Shown: positions 8,807 to 17,185 of the stretch, piece by piece
Layout of the letters: each line of letters starts with the position of its first letter
Position numbering within the stretch: the first letter of the stretch is position 1
From: Streptomyces sp. NBC_01306
GTDB lineage: Bacteria; Actinomycetota; Actinomycetes; Streptomycetales; Streptomycetaceae
Direction: 5' to 3'
Length of the DNA stretch: 64,000 nucleotides
NCBI RefSeq assembly: GCF_026340465.1
Contig: NZ_JAPEPC010000001.1
Span: 2,421,501 to 2,485,500, forward strand
Notes under the pieces: model-generated
The model's database searches: none
Told to the model about the DNA's origin: nothing
The model's input: the letters and a program-made list of their open reading frames with translations, nothing else
Position numbers and translations under genes: made by a program

Positions 8807-9790
8807 TCACCGTTCCGCGACGGCGAGCACGAGCTTGCCTGTGGTCGTACCCGACTCGATGCGGCGGTGCGCCTCGGCGGCCTGGTCCAGTGGCAGAGTC
8901 TCCACCTGTACCCGCAGCTCCCCCGCGGCCCCGGCGGCCACCGCGCGGCGCAGTGCCTGGCCGGTCTCCTCGGGGAAAGCGGCGGAGAAGGCCGCCAGGT
9001 TGAAGCCCGAGACGGTCTTGTTGGTGAACCACAGGTCGTTGGCCGGGATGCCGACGTCCTCGGCTCCTGAGGCGTTGCCCATCACCACCAGGCGTCCCAT
9101 CGGGGACAGCTGGTCGAGGCCGGCGCGGCGGGTGGGACCGCCGACCATGTCGACCACGATGTCGAACTCGCCGGCGTCCGCGGCCTGGTCGCGCAGGATC
9201 ACCTCGTCGTAGCCGAAGCCCTTGGCGATATCGATCTTGGATTCGCTGCCGACGGTCCCGACCACACGGCCCGCGCCCAGCAGGCGAGCGGCCTGGCCGA
9301 GCTGGCTGCCCACGCCGCCGGCCGCCGCGTGGACCAGAACGCTCTCTCCGGGCTCGATCCGGGCCACCCGGTCGAGCACCAGAAACGCGGCGGTGCTGTT
9401 GGACGGCAGCGCCGCGGCGACGTCGAGCCCGACACCGGAGCCGTCCAGCGGTGCGACCAGGCTCGCGGAGGTGAGCACCACCTCGGCGTAGCCACCACTG
9501 TCGACGATCGTGAGTGCCGCCACCGGCTGCCCGACGCGCAGGTCCGCGACGCCGTCGCCCAGGGCTCGGATCCGCCCCGCCACCTCGATGCCGGGCACGA
9601 AGGGGAGCGGCACGTCGACGACGCCCCGCCGGTAGAGGATCTCGGCGAAGTTGGCTCCCGCGTACGCCACATCGATGGCGACCTGGCCGGGCCCGGGTTC
9701 GGGGACCGGCACTGTGGCGATGCGGAGCACCTCGGCTTCGCCGAACTCGGGGATGGTCACTGCCTTCATCTGCGCGCTGCTGCTGTTCAT
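8807..9790 (-). CDS. Zinc-independent NADP-dependent oxidoreductase (quinone oxidoreductase type)
   Basis: A 327-residue medium-chain dehydrogenase/reductase. The N-terminal GroES-like domain has MKAVTIPEFGEAEVLRI, GANFAEILYRRG and PFVPGIEVAGRI; the Rossmann domain carries VLVHAAAGGVGSQLGQAARL, the NADP-binding glycine motif. The zinc-binding cysteines of alcohol dehydrogenases are absent, placing it with quinone oxidoreductases. ATG 9790 is favoured because GGCAGGAT lies upstream; ATG 9769 (seven codons later) would also keep the fold. It converges on the uridine-kinase-like gene across about 30 bases. Physiological substrate unknown. Confidence 0.9.
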   Translation of the reverse strand: MNSSSAQMKAVTIPEFGEAEVLRIATVPVPEPGPGQVAIDVAYAGANFAEILYRRGVVDVPLPFVPGIEVAGRIRALGDGVADLRVGQPVAALTIVDSGGYAEVVLTSASLVAPLDGSGVGLDVAAALPSNSTAAFLVLDRVARIEPGESVLVHAAAGGVGSQLGQAARLLGAGRVVGTVGSESKIDIAKGFGYDEVILRDQAADAGEFDIVVDMVGGPTRRAGLDQLSPMGRLVVMGNASGAEDVGIPANDLWFTNKTVSGFNLAAFSAAFPEETGQALRRAVAAGAAGELRVQVETLPLDQAAEAHRRIESGTTTGKLVLAVAER

Positions 9791-9879
9791 GTCACCGATC
9801 CTGCCGCCACGACGGCAGAGCAGGCAGTGCCTCCTCATCCTGGGTGTGGCACCACCAGGCTGTACGGCCGCACCGGCGT

Positions 9880-9914
9880 CTCCTTCCGCTGCCGGGTACC
9901 GGCACCGGAAGGAG
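9880..9914 (-). terminator. Terminator-like hairpin downstream of the ATP-binding gene
   Basis: A 16-bp stem with one mismatch and a 3-base loop (about 9880-9895 with 9899-9914), 44 bases past the stop of the minus-strand ATP-binding gene and before the oxidoreductase start. Confidence 0.6.
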
Positions 9915-9957
9915 GTGGGCTGCGCGGGATCAGGGTGTGACCAACCCCCGTCCGACG

Positions 9958-10587
9958 CTAGACGGTTCGCCGTATGGCGAATGGCCGGACGGCGGTCACC
10001 GGCCACGGGGCGGCCACCGCCCGTGTGTCGGCACGTGAGTTGTCCGGGACACCCGGTGCGGCAGGGCACGAGACCGCGGCCCAGACCGCCTTGCCGTCGT
10101 TGTCGGGAGTGGTCCAGCCCCAGGTCTCGCTCAGGCAGTCGATGATGTGCAGACCGCGGCCCGACTGGGCCATGAAGTCCGGTTCCTTGACCCGCGGAAC
10201 GGCAGTGCTGGAGTCGCAGACCGCGAACAGCACGGTCCCGCGTCTGCGCAGCATCCCCAGCCAGACCGCCGGGCCGGGGGCGGACCGGGCCGGCAGGGCC
10301 CCGAGTCCGTACCGCAGGGCGTTGCTGAGGAGTTCGGAGACGATGAGCGCCGCGTTGTCGACGAGGGGGCTCAACGCCCAGTCGCGCAGCAGGGATCCGC
10401 TGAAACGGCGGCCCTCGCCGACCGCCTGGCCCCCGGCCGGCAGTGCGCAGGCCGTGAAGCGGACGGACGCGGCGTCTGTCTCCTCGTGCCCCTCGTGCCG
10501 GAACGCGTCGCACAGCGCACGGCCCAGCAGTCGGTGGACGGTCGGCCCGGGTAAGGCGCCAATTGGTCCGGTCGAGCGGGATGTCAT
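9958..10587 (-). CDS. ATP-binding regulatory protein (HATPase_c, RsbW/SpoIIAB-like)
   Basis: A 209-residue protein with the GHKL ATPase fold used by anti-sigma kinases. ELLSNALRYG (the Mg-binding N box) is near residue 90 and SGRGLHIID (G1-type box) near residue 152; a C-terminal part of low complexity follows. In Streptomyces such proteins are very numerous and often neighbour DUF397 and XRE genes, as here. The ATG at 10587 has GGAG at proper spacing. The frame stays open upstream to 10761, which would add a bizarre Cys-rich head (see findings), so I prefer the internal start. Confidence 0.8.
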   Translation of the reverse strand: MTSRSTGPIGALPGPTVHRLLGRALCDAFRHEGHEETDAASVRFTACALPAGGQAVGEGRRFSGSLLRDWALSPLVDNAALIVSELLSNALRYGLGALPARSAPGPAVWLGMLRRRGTVLFAVCDSSTAVPRVKEPDFMAQSGRGLHIIDCLSETWGWTTPDNDGKAVWAAVSCPAAPGVPDNSRADTRAVAAPWPVTAVRPFAIRRTV

Positions 10588-10668
10588 CGCGATCTCCGAG
10601 GAGCAGCCAGACGTCACGAGCGGTTGATCGGCTGCCACTATCCCCCTCCGAGGGATGGTGCCGCAACT

Positions 10669-10736
10669 GCATCTGCAATTACAGTTCCGGCTGACGCAAT
10701 TGCCGCGGCAAGTGCAGCTGCAATTGCATCTGCATG
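10669..10736. promoter_or_regulatory. Palindrome-rich divergent promoter region between the ATP-binding and DUF397 genes
   Basis: This divergent 190-base gap holds perfect palindromes TTGCCGCGGCAA (10700-10711) and TGCAATTGCA (10719-10728) plus direct repeats of the element GCATCTGCA. The density of symmetric elements suggests a regulator-binding region. Confidence 0.5.
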
Positions 10737-10778
10737 ATGCCTGGTCAGACGTGCGCACCACGACGAGGAGTGATCAAA

Positions 10779-11015
10779 ATGCAACAGATTGCGAACGGAA
10801 CACAATCCGACTTGATCGACAATGCGCACTGGAAGAAGAGTCGGCACAGTGCTCCCGGAGGCAACTGCGTGGAGGTCGCCGCGCTCCCCGACGGCAGCGT
10901 CGCGATGCGCAACTCCCGTCATCCGCAGGGTCCCGCGCTGGTCTACACGCGTGCGGAGATCGCCGCGTTCATCGCCGGGGCCAAGGACGGCGAGTTCGAC
11001 GCACTGTCCATCTGA
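10779..11015 (+). CDS. DUF397 domain protein
   Basis: A 78-residue protein with the DUF397 signature: WKKSRHSAPGGNCVEVA near the N-terminus, then PDGSVAMRNSRHPQGPALVY and a C-terminal helix ending FIAGAKDGEFD. GAGGAG lies 8 bases before the ATG. DUF397 proteins are nearly always next to an XRE regulator and often to an RsbW-like ATPase; the three-gene neighbourhood here (9958-12028) is the standard arrangement. In characterised pairs of this type the small protein acts with the XRE regulator as a toxin/antitoxin-like or developmental switch module; the role here is inferred. Confidence 0.9.
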   Translation: MQQIANGTQSDLIDNAHWKKSRHSAPGGNCVEVAALPDGSVAMRNSRHPQGPALVYTRAEIAAFIAGAKDGEFDALSI

Positions 11016-11116
11016 GGCCATCGGTAGCGGCGGGCACCGCCCTGCTGTACGCGCCCCGGGGGCAGATGGAACACTGGCACTCTTCGTGTCCGTCCAGTCG
11101 CCTTACGGGAGTTGGC

Positions 11117-12028
11117 ATGACCGCCATACAGCGGCCGAGCAGGGAACAGCTTTCGATAAGGCGGTACCTGGACCACCAGCACATCGGTCCGACCGCCCTG
11201 CGCATCCTGCTGGGGGCACGGCTGCGGCGGCTCCGGCAGGACCGCGGTGTCTCGCGGGTGGACTCAGGCAGGGCGATCCGGGCGTCGGACGCCAAGATCA
11301 CCCGGCTCGAACGCGGTCAGGTCGGATTCAAGCAGCGCGATGTCATCGACCTGCTGACCCTCTACCGCGTACTGGACGAGGAAGTCCGGGCCGACTACCT
11401 GGAGATGACCCGGCAGGCCAACCTGCCGGGGTGGTGGCACCGTTACAACGACGTGCTGGAGAACTGGTTCGAGCTGCACGTCGGCCTGGAGGAGGCCGCG
11501 TCCCTCGTCCGTACCTACGAGGTCCAGTTCCTCCCCGGTCTGCTCCAGACACCTGAGTACGCCCGGGTCATCACCCGCCTCGGCTACCCGAACGCTCCCG
11601 AATCCAAGGTGAGCCGCCTGGTCGAGCTCCGTATGGAGCGGCAGAAGCTGCTCACCCGGCCGGATGCGCCGACGCTGTGGACGGTCGTGGACGAGGCCGT
11701 CCTGCGCCGCCCCTTCGGCGGGGCCGATGTGATGCGCGGACAGCTCGAACATCTCCTCGAAGTGGCCGAACTGCCCAATGTCACAGTACAGATCGCCCCG
11801 TTCAGCGTGGGCGCGATGGCGGCGGCCGGCACCCCCATCACCATCCTGCGGTTCAACGAACCGGACCTGCCGGACAAGGTCTACCTGGAGCAGCTGACCG
11901 GCGCGGTCTACCTCGACAAGCAGGACGAGATCGACCACTACTCGCTGATCATGGACCGCCTGGTCACCGAGGCGGACCCGCCGCAGGACGCCGCCCCGTT
12001 CATCAAGCGGCTCCTCGACCGGGCATAG
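11117..12028 (+). CDS. XRE-family transcriptional regulator with DUF5753 domain
   Basis: A 303-residue regulator. The N-terminal helix-turn-helix is at about residues 30-90 (LGARLRRLRQDRGVSR, then DAKITRLERGQVGFKQRDV); the remainder is the DUF5753 domain typical of these actinobacterial regulators (GWWHRYNDVLENWFELHVGLE, VQFLPGLLQTPEYARVI, FGGADVMRGQLEHLLE). It lies about 100 bases after the DUF397 gene, with GGGAG upstream of the ATG. Likely a DNA-binding partner of the DUF397 protein. A terminator follows. Confidence 0.92.
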   Translation: MTAIQRPSREQLSIRRYLDHQHIGPTALRILLGARLRRLRQDRGVSRVDSGRAIRASDAKITRLERGQVGFKQRDVIDLLTLYRVLDEEVRADYLEMTRQANLPGWWHRYNDVLENWFELHVGLEEAASLVRTYEVQFLPGLLQTPEYARVITRLGYPNAPESKVSRLVELRMERQKLLTRPDAPTLWTVVDEAVLRRPFGGADVMRGQLEHLLEVAELPNVTVQIAPFSVGAMAAAGTPITILRFNEPDLPDKVYLEQLTGAVYLDKQDEIDHYSLIMDRLVTEADPPQDAAPFIKRLLDRA

Positions 12029-12130
12029 CCCGGCCGCGGTCGGCCACGGAGCGCCGCACGCGGTGAGGCCACGGTCGGCCACGTATCGCCGCGGGCCGGC
12101 CGCAGACCAGCCGCGGACCGGACACGGGAA

Positions 12131-12168
12131 GAGGGCCGGACAGGCCACCCCCGGCCTGTCCGGCCCTC
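12131..12168. terminator. Terminator after the XRE gene and after sigQ
   Basis: A perfect 16-bp inverted repeat (12131-12146 with 12153-12168), 6-base loop, between convergent genes and followed on the plus strand by a pyrimidine-rich run. Confidence 0.88.
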
Positions 12169-12252
12169 TTCCGCTTCCCCCGGGCTCCCCCGAACCCCGC
12201 CCCCATCAACGCCCGCCGTTTCCCCCCGGAACGGCGACCCTCCCCCGATCCC

Positions 12253-13011
12253 TCAGGCGACGAGTTCGCCGAAGGACTCCTGCTCGTCACGGCCGAAGCT
12301 GAGGACGTCGTCCTCGCGCAGCCGGCGCAGGGAGCGCCAGATGCTGGACTTCACCGTGCCGACACTGATGTCGAGAATCTCCGCGATCTCGGGATCCGTA
12401 CGGCCCTCGTAGTACCGCAGCACCAGCATCGTGCGCTGCGTCTCGGGCAGCCGGGCCAGCGCCTGCCAGAGCACCGCGCGCAGCTCCGTGCCGCGCATCG
12501 CGTCCGTGTCGCCCACCGTCTCCGGGAGCTGCTCGGTCGGGTACTCGTTGAGCTTGCGCCGGCGCCAGGCGCTGATGTGCAGGTTGGTCATCGTGCGGCG
12601 CAGATACCCGCCCACGGCCGCCTTGTCGCTGATCCGGTCCCAGGCGCGGTACGTCGAGAAGAGCGCGCTCTGGAGCAGGTCCTCGGCCTCGAAACGGTCG
12701 CCGGTCAGGTGGTAGGCGGTGGCGTACAGGGAAGCGCGGCGCTCCTGTACGTAGGCGGTGAATTCCGCCTCCGACGCGGAGGGCCCCTCCTCCGGGGTCT
12801 CCCGGCGCACCACCGGCTGGCTCGGCACGGCCGCCTTCGCGACCGGCGCTGGTGCGTCAACCACCGTCATGTACGCCGGGTGCTGACGCCCGGTGCCACG
12901 AGAGCACCCCCGCCCTCCCGCGGCACCGGACTTCTCGATGTTGCGTGCGGTCACCACGTCGTGGAGCCGCGTGATTACTGCGCCGGAGTTGTTGCTGTGC
13001 AGTGTGTTCAT
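12253..13011 (-). CDS. sigQ: ECF-type RNA polymerase sigma factor SigQ
   Basis: A 252-residue sigma factor. Region 2 is visible as YATAYHLTGDRFEAEDLLQSALF and YLRRTMTNLHISAWRRRK; region 4 as LARLPETQRTMLVLRYYEGR and the recognition helix IAEILDISVGTVKSSIWRSL. It belongs to the SigE/SigQ-like actinobacterial group and lies divergent from the AfsQ1/Q2 two-component genes, the arrangement known from S. coelicolor, where sigQ is an AfsQ1 target and opposes early antibiotic production. The N-terminal 60 residues look disordered, so the start (ATG 13011 with a G-rich leader) is uncertain; later starts are possible. An AfsQ1-type box lies 84 bases upstream. Confidence 0.88.
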   Translation of the reverse strand: MNTLHSNNSGAVITRLHDVVTARNIEKSGAAGGRGCSRGTGRQHPAYMTVVDAPAPVAKAAVPSQPVVRRETPEEGPSASEAEFTAYVQERRASLYATAYHLTGDRFEAEDLLQSALFSTYRAWDRISDKAAVGGYLRRTMTNLHISAWRRRKLNEYPTEQLPETVGDTDAMRGTELRAVLWQALARLPETQRTMLVLRYYEGRTDPEIAEILDISVGTVKSSIWRSLRRLREDDVLSFGRDEQESFGELVA

Positions 13012-13094
13012 CTCGCGCCCCCCGCCGTGGAGTCGTGCTTCGGTCTGTTGATGAAGAGCTTGCCTCCGCAGTTTCATGGGGTTGTCTGTCGACT

Positions 13095-13110
13095 GTCACA
13101 GGCGCGTCAC
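13095..13110. promoter_or_regulatory. Putative AfsQ1 box in the sigQ-afsQ1 divergent region (13012-13340)
   Basis: GTCAC-AGGCGC-GTCAC is an exact fit to the published AfsQ1 pattern GTnAC-n6-GTnAC. It lies in the 329-base divergent gap, 84 bases from the sigQ start, consistent with AfsQ1 activation of sigQ. The rest of the gap has no gene. Confidence 0.7.
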
Positions 13111-13340
13111 AAGGGGCGGGGCGGGAGGTGATGTGAGTGACAGCAGAGGCGACAGAGGCGGCAGGCCAGGGGCTCTGCCCGCGGCCCCCGGAGCGCCTGC
13201 GGCGGGGCTCTCGGCGGGTTCCGGGAGCCGTCCCCGGGAGGTTCGCCGCGCGGTGACGGAGGCCTCCACGCAGAGTCACGGCAGCCACGTAACCGCTCCA
13301 GAGGTCGAACTCCCCTGTCCCATGGGCCAGAATGGCCCCC

Positions 13341-14018
13341 GTGCCTTTCCTGTTGCTGATTGAGGACGACGACGCCATCCGTACGGCTCTTGAGCTGTCT
13401 CTGTCACGCCAGGGGCACCGGGTGGCCACAGCCGCCACCGGCGAGGACGGTCTTCAGCTGCTGCGCGAGCAGCGGCCCGACCTGATCGTGCTGGATGTGA
13501 TGCTGCCCGGAATCGACGGATTTGAGGTGTGCCGGCGGATCAGACGCACCGACCAACTGCCGATCATCCTGCTGACCGCGCGCAACGATGACATCGACGT
13601 GGTGGTCGGCCTCGAATCCGGTGCCGACGACTATGTGGTGAAGCCGGTGCAGGGGCGGGTGCTCGACGCCCGTATCCGCGCCGTGCTGCGCCGCGGGGAG
13701 CGCGAGTCCACCGACTCCGCCGCCTTCGGGAGTCTCGTCATCGACCGTTCGGCGATGACCGTGACGAAGAACGGCGAGGATCTCCAGCTCACCCCGACCG
13801 AGCTGCGCCTGCTGCTGGAACTGAGCCGCAGGCCCGGACAGGCGCTCTCCCGCCAGCAGTTGCTGCGGCTGGTCTGGGAGCACGACTACCTCGGTGACTC
13901 ACGGCTGGTCGACGCCTGCGTGCAGCGGCTGCGCGCGAAGGTGGAGGACGTGCCGTCCTCACCGACCCTGATCCGTACGGTCCGCGGCGTCGGCTACCGG
14001 CTGGACACGCCTCAGTGA
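13341..14018 (+). CDS. afsQ1: Two-component response regulator AfsQ1 (OmpR type)
   Basis: A 225-residue response regulator. The receiver domain (1-115) has the acidic pocket IEDDD, phosphoacceptor Asp52 in IVLDVMLPGIDG, a Thr at LLTARN and Lys in DYVVKPV. The C-terminal winged helix carries LTPTELRLLLELSRRPGQ and TVRGVGYRL. GTG 13341 gives the same length as S. coelicolor AfsQ1; ATG 13332 is three codons upstream and possible. It overlaps afsQ2 by four bases. AfsQ1 in S. coelicolor responds to nitrogen/glutamate conditions and activates antibiotic regulators and sigQ. Confidence 0.95.
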   Translation: MPFLLLIEDDDAIRTALELSLSRQGHRVATAATGEDGLQLLREQRPDLIVLDVMLPGIDGFEVCRRIRRTDQLPIILLTARNDDIDVVVGLESGADDYVVKPVQGRVLDARIRAVLRRGERESTDSAAFGSLVIDRSAMTVTKNGEDLQLTPTELRLLLELSRRPGQALSRQQLLRLVWEHDYLGDSRLVDACVQRLRAKVEDVPSSPTLIRTVRGVGYRLDTPQ

Positions 14019-15514
14019 CTCGTCCGTCCCTCCACGGGCTGCGCCTGACCAGCCTGCGGCTGCGCCTCGTCGTCGTCTTCGCCCTGGTCGCGCTCACCGC
14101 GGCCGTCTCCGCCTCCGGCATCGCGTACTGGCTCAACCGCGAGGCGGTGCTGACCCGTACCCAGGACTCCGCGCTCAAGGACTTCCGCCAGGAGATGCAG
14201 AGCCGGGCTGCCCCGCTGCCGCTGAAGCCGACGCAGAACGAGCTGCAGACCACGGCGGCGCGGATGGCCGCGTCCAGCAACCCCGGTTACAGCGTGCTGC
14301 TGGTCGGTGAGCGCGCCAAGGGCAAGCCCGTCATCGGCTACTCCGACCTGGACACCTTCACGCTCGCCGATGTGCCGCACCAGCTGCAGGAAGCGGTGGC
14401 CAGGCAGCAGAAGGTCGGCTCGGACGAGCACTCCACGTACCACCTCTTCTGGCAGCGCATCACGCTGCGCGGGAAGCCGTACCTGGTGGGCGGTGCGAAG
14501 GTCATCGGGGGCGGGCCCACCGGCTACATGCTCACCTCGCTCGACCAGGAGCGGCAGGACCTCAGCTCCCTCGCCTGGTCGCTGGCCATCGCCACGGCGC
14601 TGGCCCTGATCGGCTCGGCGCTGCTCGCCCAGGCCGCGGCGACGACGGTGCTCCGGCCCGTGCAGCGCCTCGGCGAGGCGGCGCGGCGGCTCGGTGAGGG
14701 CAAGCTCGACACCCGGCTGAGGGTCTCGGGCACGGACGAGCTGGCCGAGCTGTCCAGGACGTTCAACAAGACGGCCGAGGCACTGGAGAAGAAGGTCAGC
14801 AACATGAGCGAGCGGGAGGAGGCCAGCCGCCGCTTCGTCGCCGACATGTCGCACGAGCTGCGGACGCCGCTGACCGCGATCACCGCCGTCTCGGAGGTCC
14901 TGGAGGAGGAGGCGGACAGCCTCGATCCGATGATCGCGCCGGCCGTGCAGCTGGTGGTGAGCGAGACCCGCAGGCTGAACACCCTGGTGGAGAATCTGAT
15001 GGAGGTCACCCGCTTCGACGCGGGAACGGCCCGGCTGGTGCTCGACGACGTGGACATCGCCGACCAGATCACCGCGTGCATCGACGCCCGCGCCTGGCTC
15101 GACGCGGTGGAGCTGGACGCGGACCGCGGCATCATGGTGCGCCTCGACCCGCGCCGTCTCGATGTGATCCTGGCGAATCTGATCGGGAACGCGCTGAAGC
15201 ACGGCGGTTCACCGGTCCGGGTGGCCGTGCGGATCGAGGGCGAGGAGCTGGCCATCGCGGTGCAGGACCACGGCCCCGGCATTCCCGAGGACGTACTCCC
15301 GCACGTATTCGACCGCTTCTACAAGGCGAGCGCGTCCCGGCCCCGTTCCGAAGGCAGCGGGCTCGGCCTCTCCATCGCGATGGAGAACGCGCACATCCAC
15401 GGCGGCGACATCACCGCGTCGAACGCGCCGGACGGCGGCGCGGTCTTCGAACTGCGGCTGCCGCGCGACCCGGTGGATCCGGCCCGCGACGCCCAGGAAG
15501 GCGACGGCGCATGA
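14015..15514 (+). CDS. afsQ2: Two-component sensor histidine kinase AfsQ2
   Basis: A 499-residue membrane kinase. TM1 is near residues 15-38, an extracytoplasmic sensor loop of about 145 residues follows, TM2 lies near 186-208, then HAMP (about 210-262), the H box FVADMSHELRTPLTAIT with His280, and the ATPase domain with NLIGNALKHG, DHGPGIPE and GSGLGLSIA. It starts with a GTG overlapping the afsQ1 stop and itself overlaps the lipoprotein gene, so the three are translationally coupled. Its partner is AfsQ1. Confidence 0.95.
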   Translation: MTRPSLHGLRLTSLRLRLVVVFALVALTAAVSASGIAYWLNREAVLTRTQDSALKDFRQEMQSRAAPLPLKPTQNELQTTAARMAASSNPGYSVLLVGERAKGKPVIGYSDLDTFTLADVPHQLQEAVARQQKVGSDEHSTYHLFWQRITLRGKPYLVGGAKVIGGGPTGYMLTSLDQERQDLSSLAWSLAIATALALIGSALLAQAAATTVLRPVQRLGEAARRLGEGKLDTRLRVSGTDELAELSRTFNKTAEALEKKVSNMSEREEASRRFVADMSHELRTPLTAITAVSEVLEEEADSLDPMIAPAVQLVVSETRRLNTLVENLMEVTRFDAGTARLVLDDVDIADQITACIDARAWLDAVELDADRGIMVRLDPRRLDVILANLIGNALKHGGSPVRVAVRIEGEELAIAVQDHGPGIPEDVLPHVFDRFYKASASRPRSEGSGLGLSIAMENAHIHGGDITASNAPDGGAVFELRLPRDPVDPARDAQEGDGA

Positions 15515-16122
15515 GGGCCGGACGAACGAAACCCGCAGCGATACTGATGGGCCTGGCCGCTCTGTGTGCCCTGACGGCCGGGTGCGGCATCCGGGACACC
15601 TCCGTACCGGTGGATGCCGGCGCCGCGCCGTCGCGGGTGCCGTGCAACCTCCCCGCGGACGGTGACACGGCGCAGGCGCCGCAGGGCATCCCGGTCCGGG
15701 TCTATCTGGTCTGCGGGAGCCGGCTCGTCCCCGTCGACCGCACGGTGCAGATAGCGGAGGGCCGCACGCTCTCCGACGGTGTGCGGGTCGCGGAGAAGCT
15801 CCTCGACGAGCTGCGCGAGAAGCCCACCGTGACCGAGAAGGAGGCCGGGTTCAGCACCGATGTGCAGGACTCCCTGTCCGTGAGCGAGGGGCGCAAGAGC
15901 GACCCCGCGGGTGCGCTGCGGCTGAGCCGCGACCCGGCGGACCTGCCGGCCAACGCGCTGGCCCAGATCGTCTGTACGTACGCGGAGAGCGCGGCGGCGG
16001 AGACGGACGGCTCGGTGGTACTCGGCGGCCCGGACGGGGATCCGCCGCGCGCGTACTCCTGCACCCAGCAGCTGAAGACCCGGCCGGACGCCGACCCGGA
16101 GCTGGGCGACCTGCGGCGGTAG
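15511..16122 (+). CDS. Lipoprotein of the AfsQ operon
   Basis: A 203-residue lipoprotein: basic start MRAGRTKP, hydrophobic core, and lipobox LTAGC with the lipid-bearing Cys at about residue 24. The mature part has no recognised catalytic motif; it contains a segment (VYLVCGSRLVPVDRTVQ) reminiscent of GerMN-type lipoproteins. Its ATG overlaps the afsQ2 stop, so it likely works with the AfsQ2 sensor at the outer face of the membrane. The corresponding gene follows afsQ2 in S. coelicolor. Confidence 0.88.
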   Translation: MRAGRTKPAAILMGLAALCALTAGCGIRDTSVPVDAGAAPSRVPCNLPADGDTAQAPQGIPVRVYLVCGSRLVPVDRTVQIAEGRTLSDGVRVAEKLLDELREKPTVTEKEAGFSTDVQDSLSVSEGRKSDPAGALRLSRDPADLPANALAQIVCTYAESAAAETDGSVVLGGPDGDPPRAYSCTQQLKTRPDADPELGDLRR

Positions 16123-16237
16123 TGCCGCAGTGCCCCGCCCCGCGCCCGGTACCGGTGCGGGCCCAGTGGGGATTCGGTGACGGCACGGTGACAAAGCCAG
16201 CGGAACCGATCCCACCGGTAGCCGCGTCCTGTGTGGT

Positions 16238-16786
16238 GTGCGTCAAGGTACGGGCGGTCGCTCCGTCATCCGTTTTCGCGTCGTGGGGGTTGTCCTCCTC
16301 GCCGCGCATCTTCTGATTGTCGGCTGGCTGACCCTGCGCCCGCTGGACGTGATGTGGGTGACCGCCTCGAACTTCACGCCGTTCGCCGGCATCAGAGCGG
16401 ATCTCGCTCTGGGCGCCCTGCAGGCGACCCGCAGAATCGGTGAGGCGCTGCTGCTGCTCGCCCCGCTGGGGGTGCTGCTGCCGCTGGCCGGCGGCCGGCT
16501 GCGGGTGTCGCCCTGGGCCTCGCTGGCCCGCACGGTCGCGGCGGGCGCGCTGATCTCGCTGGCCATCGAGCTGCTGCAGACCGGAGTGCCCGGGCAGGTG
16601 GTCGATGTGGACTCGCTGCTGCTCAACACGGCGGGCGTCGCGATGGCGCACGTGCTCGTGGTGCCCGCCGTGCGGTGCCGGCTGCGGCGCCGGGGGGTGG
16701 AGCGCTCGGAACGCGCCGCCGTCCTTCCGGATGAGGCCCTTCAGGGAGCCACCCCGACGATTCCCAGGGTCGGGATCGCACCGTAG
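16238..16786 (+). CDS. VanZ-family membrane protein
   Basis: A 182-residue protein with four hydrophobic segments and the VanZ pattern: WLTLRPLDV near TM1, NFTPFAGI in the first loop, a conserved acidic residue in LISLAIELLQTGVPGQVVDVDSL and NTAGVAMAHVL. VanZ proteins are linked to glycopeptide (teicoplanin) tolerance in enterococci, but the large Streptomyces family has no defined role. The GTG start has no convincing ribosome site, so the exact start is unsure. It may be co-transcribed with pspC downstream. Confidence 0.85.
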   Translation: MRQGTGGRSVIRFRVVGVVLLAAHLLIVGWLTLRPLDVMWVTASNFTPFAGIRADLALGALQATRRIGEALLLLAPLGVLLPLAGGRLRVSPWASLARTVAAGALISLAIELLQTGVPGQVVDVDSLLLNTAGVAMAHVLVVPAVRCRLRRRGVERSERAAVLPDEALQGATPTIPRVGIAP

Positions 16787-16876
16787 AGCGATGCTCCTTC
16801 CGCCACGGCGCGTCATGATGGATGTACAGGGAGCGCGACGGAGCCGCTCCCGCAACGCTTCGCGAAGGAGCCCCAC

Positions 16877-17077
16877 ATGTCCGCACTTGCCCGCCCCCGT
16901 GAAGGCCGTGTCCTCGGCGGAGTGTGCGCAGCGCTGGCTCGGCGCTTCGGCACCTCTGCGACCACCATGCGCGTGATCTTCGTCGTCTCCTGCCTGCTGC
17001 CGGGGCCGCAGTTCCTGCTGTATCTGGCGCTGTGGATCCTGCTGCCCGGCGAGAAGTCGCCGTCGGCGGCCTGGTAG
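16877..17077 (+). CDS. PspC-domain membrane protein
   Basis: A 66-residue protein that is almost entirely a PspC domain: REGRVLGGVCAALARRFG, then one transmembrane helix (VIFVVSCLLPGPQFLLYLALWILLP) interrupted by the PGPQ turn. AAGGAG precedes the ATG at good spacing. PspC domains take part in envelope stress responses. A terminator follows directly. Confidence 0.92.
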   Translation: MSALARPREGRVLGGVCAALARRFGTSATTMRVIFVVSCLLPGPQFLLYLALWILLPGEKSPSAAW

Positions 17078-17115
17078 TCCGGAGCCCGCCCGGCGGTCCG
17101 GGACCCGTACACGAC

Positions 17116-17156
17116 AGACGGGGCGCACACCCCTGGGACGGGTGTGCGCCCCGTCT
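17116..17156. terminator. Bidirectional terminator after pspC
   Basis: A perfect 17-bp stem (17116-17132 with 17140-17156) with a 7-base loop, between convergent genes. Confidence 0.9.
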
Positions 17157-17185
17157 TCGACTGTGCCGGGGGGGGCTGCCGGGTG

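Noticed and set aside
9791..10678. Extension of the oxidoreductase frame upstream to 10678
   Set aside because: The added 296 residues are out of frame with, and opposite in phase to, the ATP-binding gene motifs. The oxidoreductase has a ribosome site at 9790.
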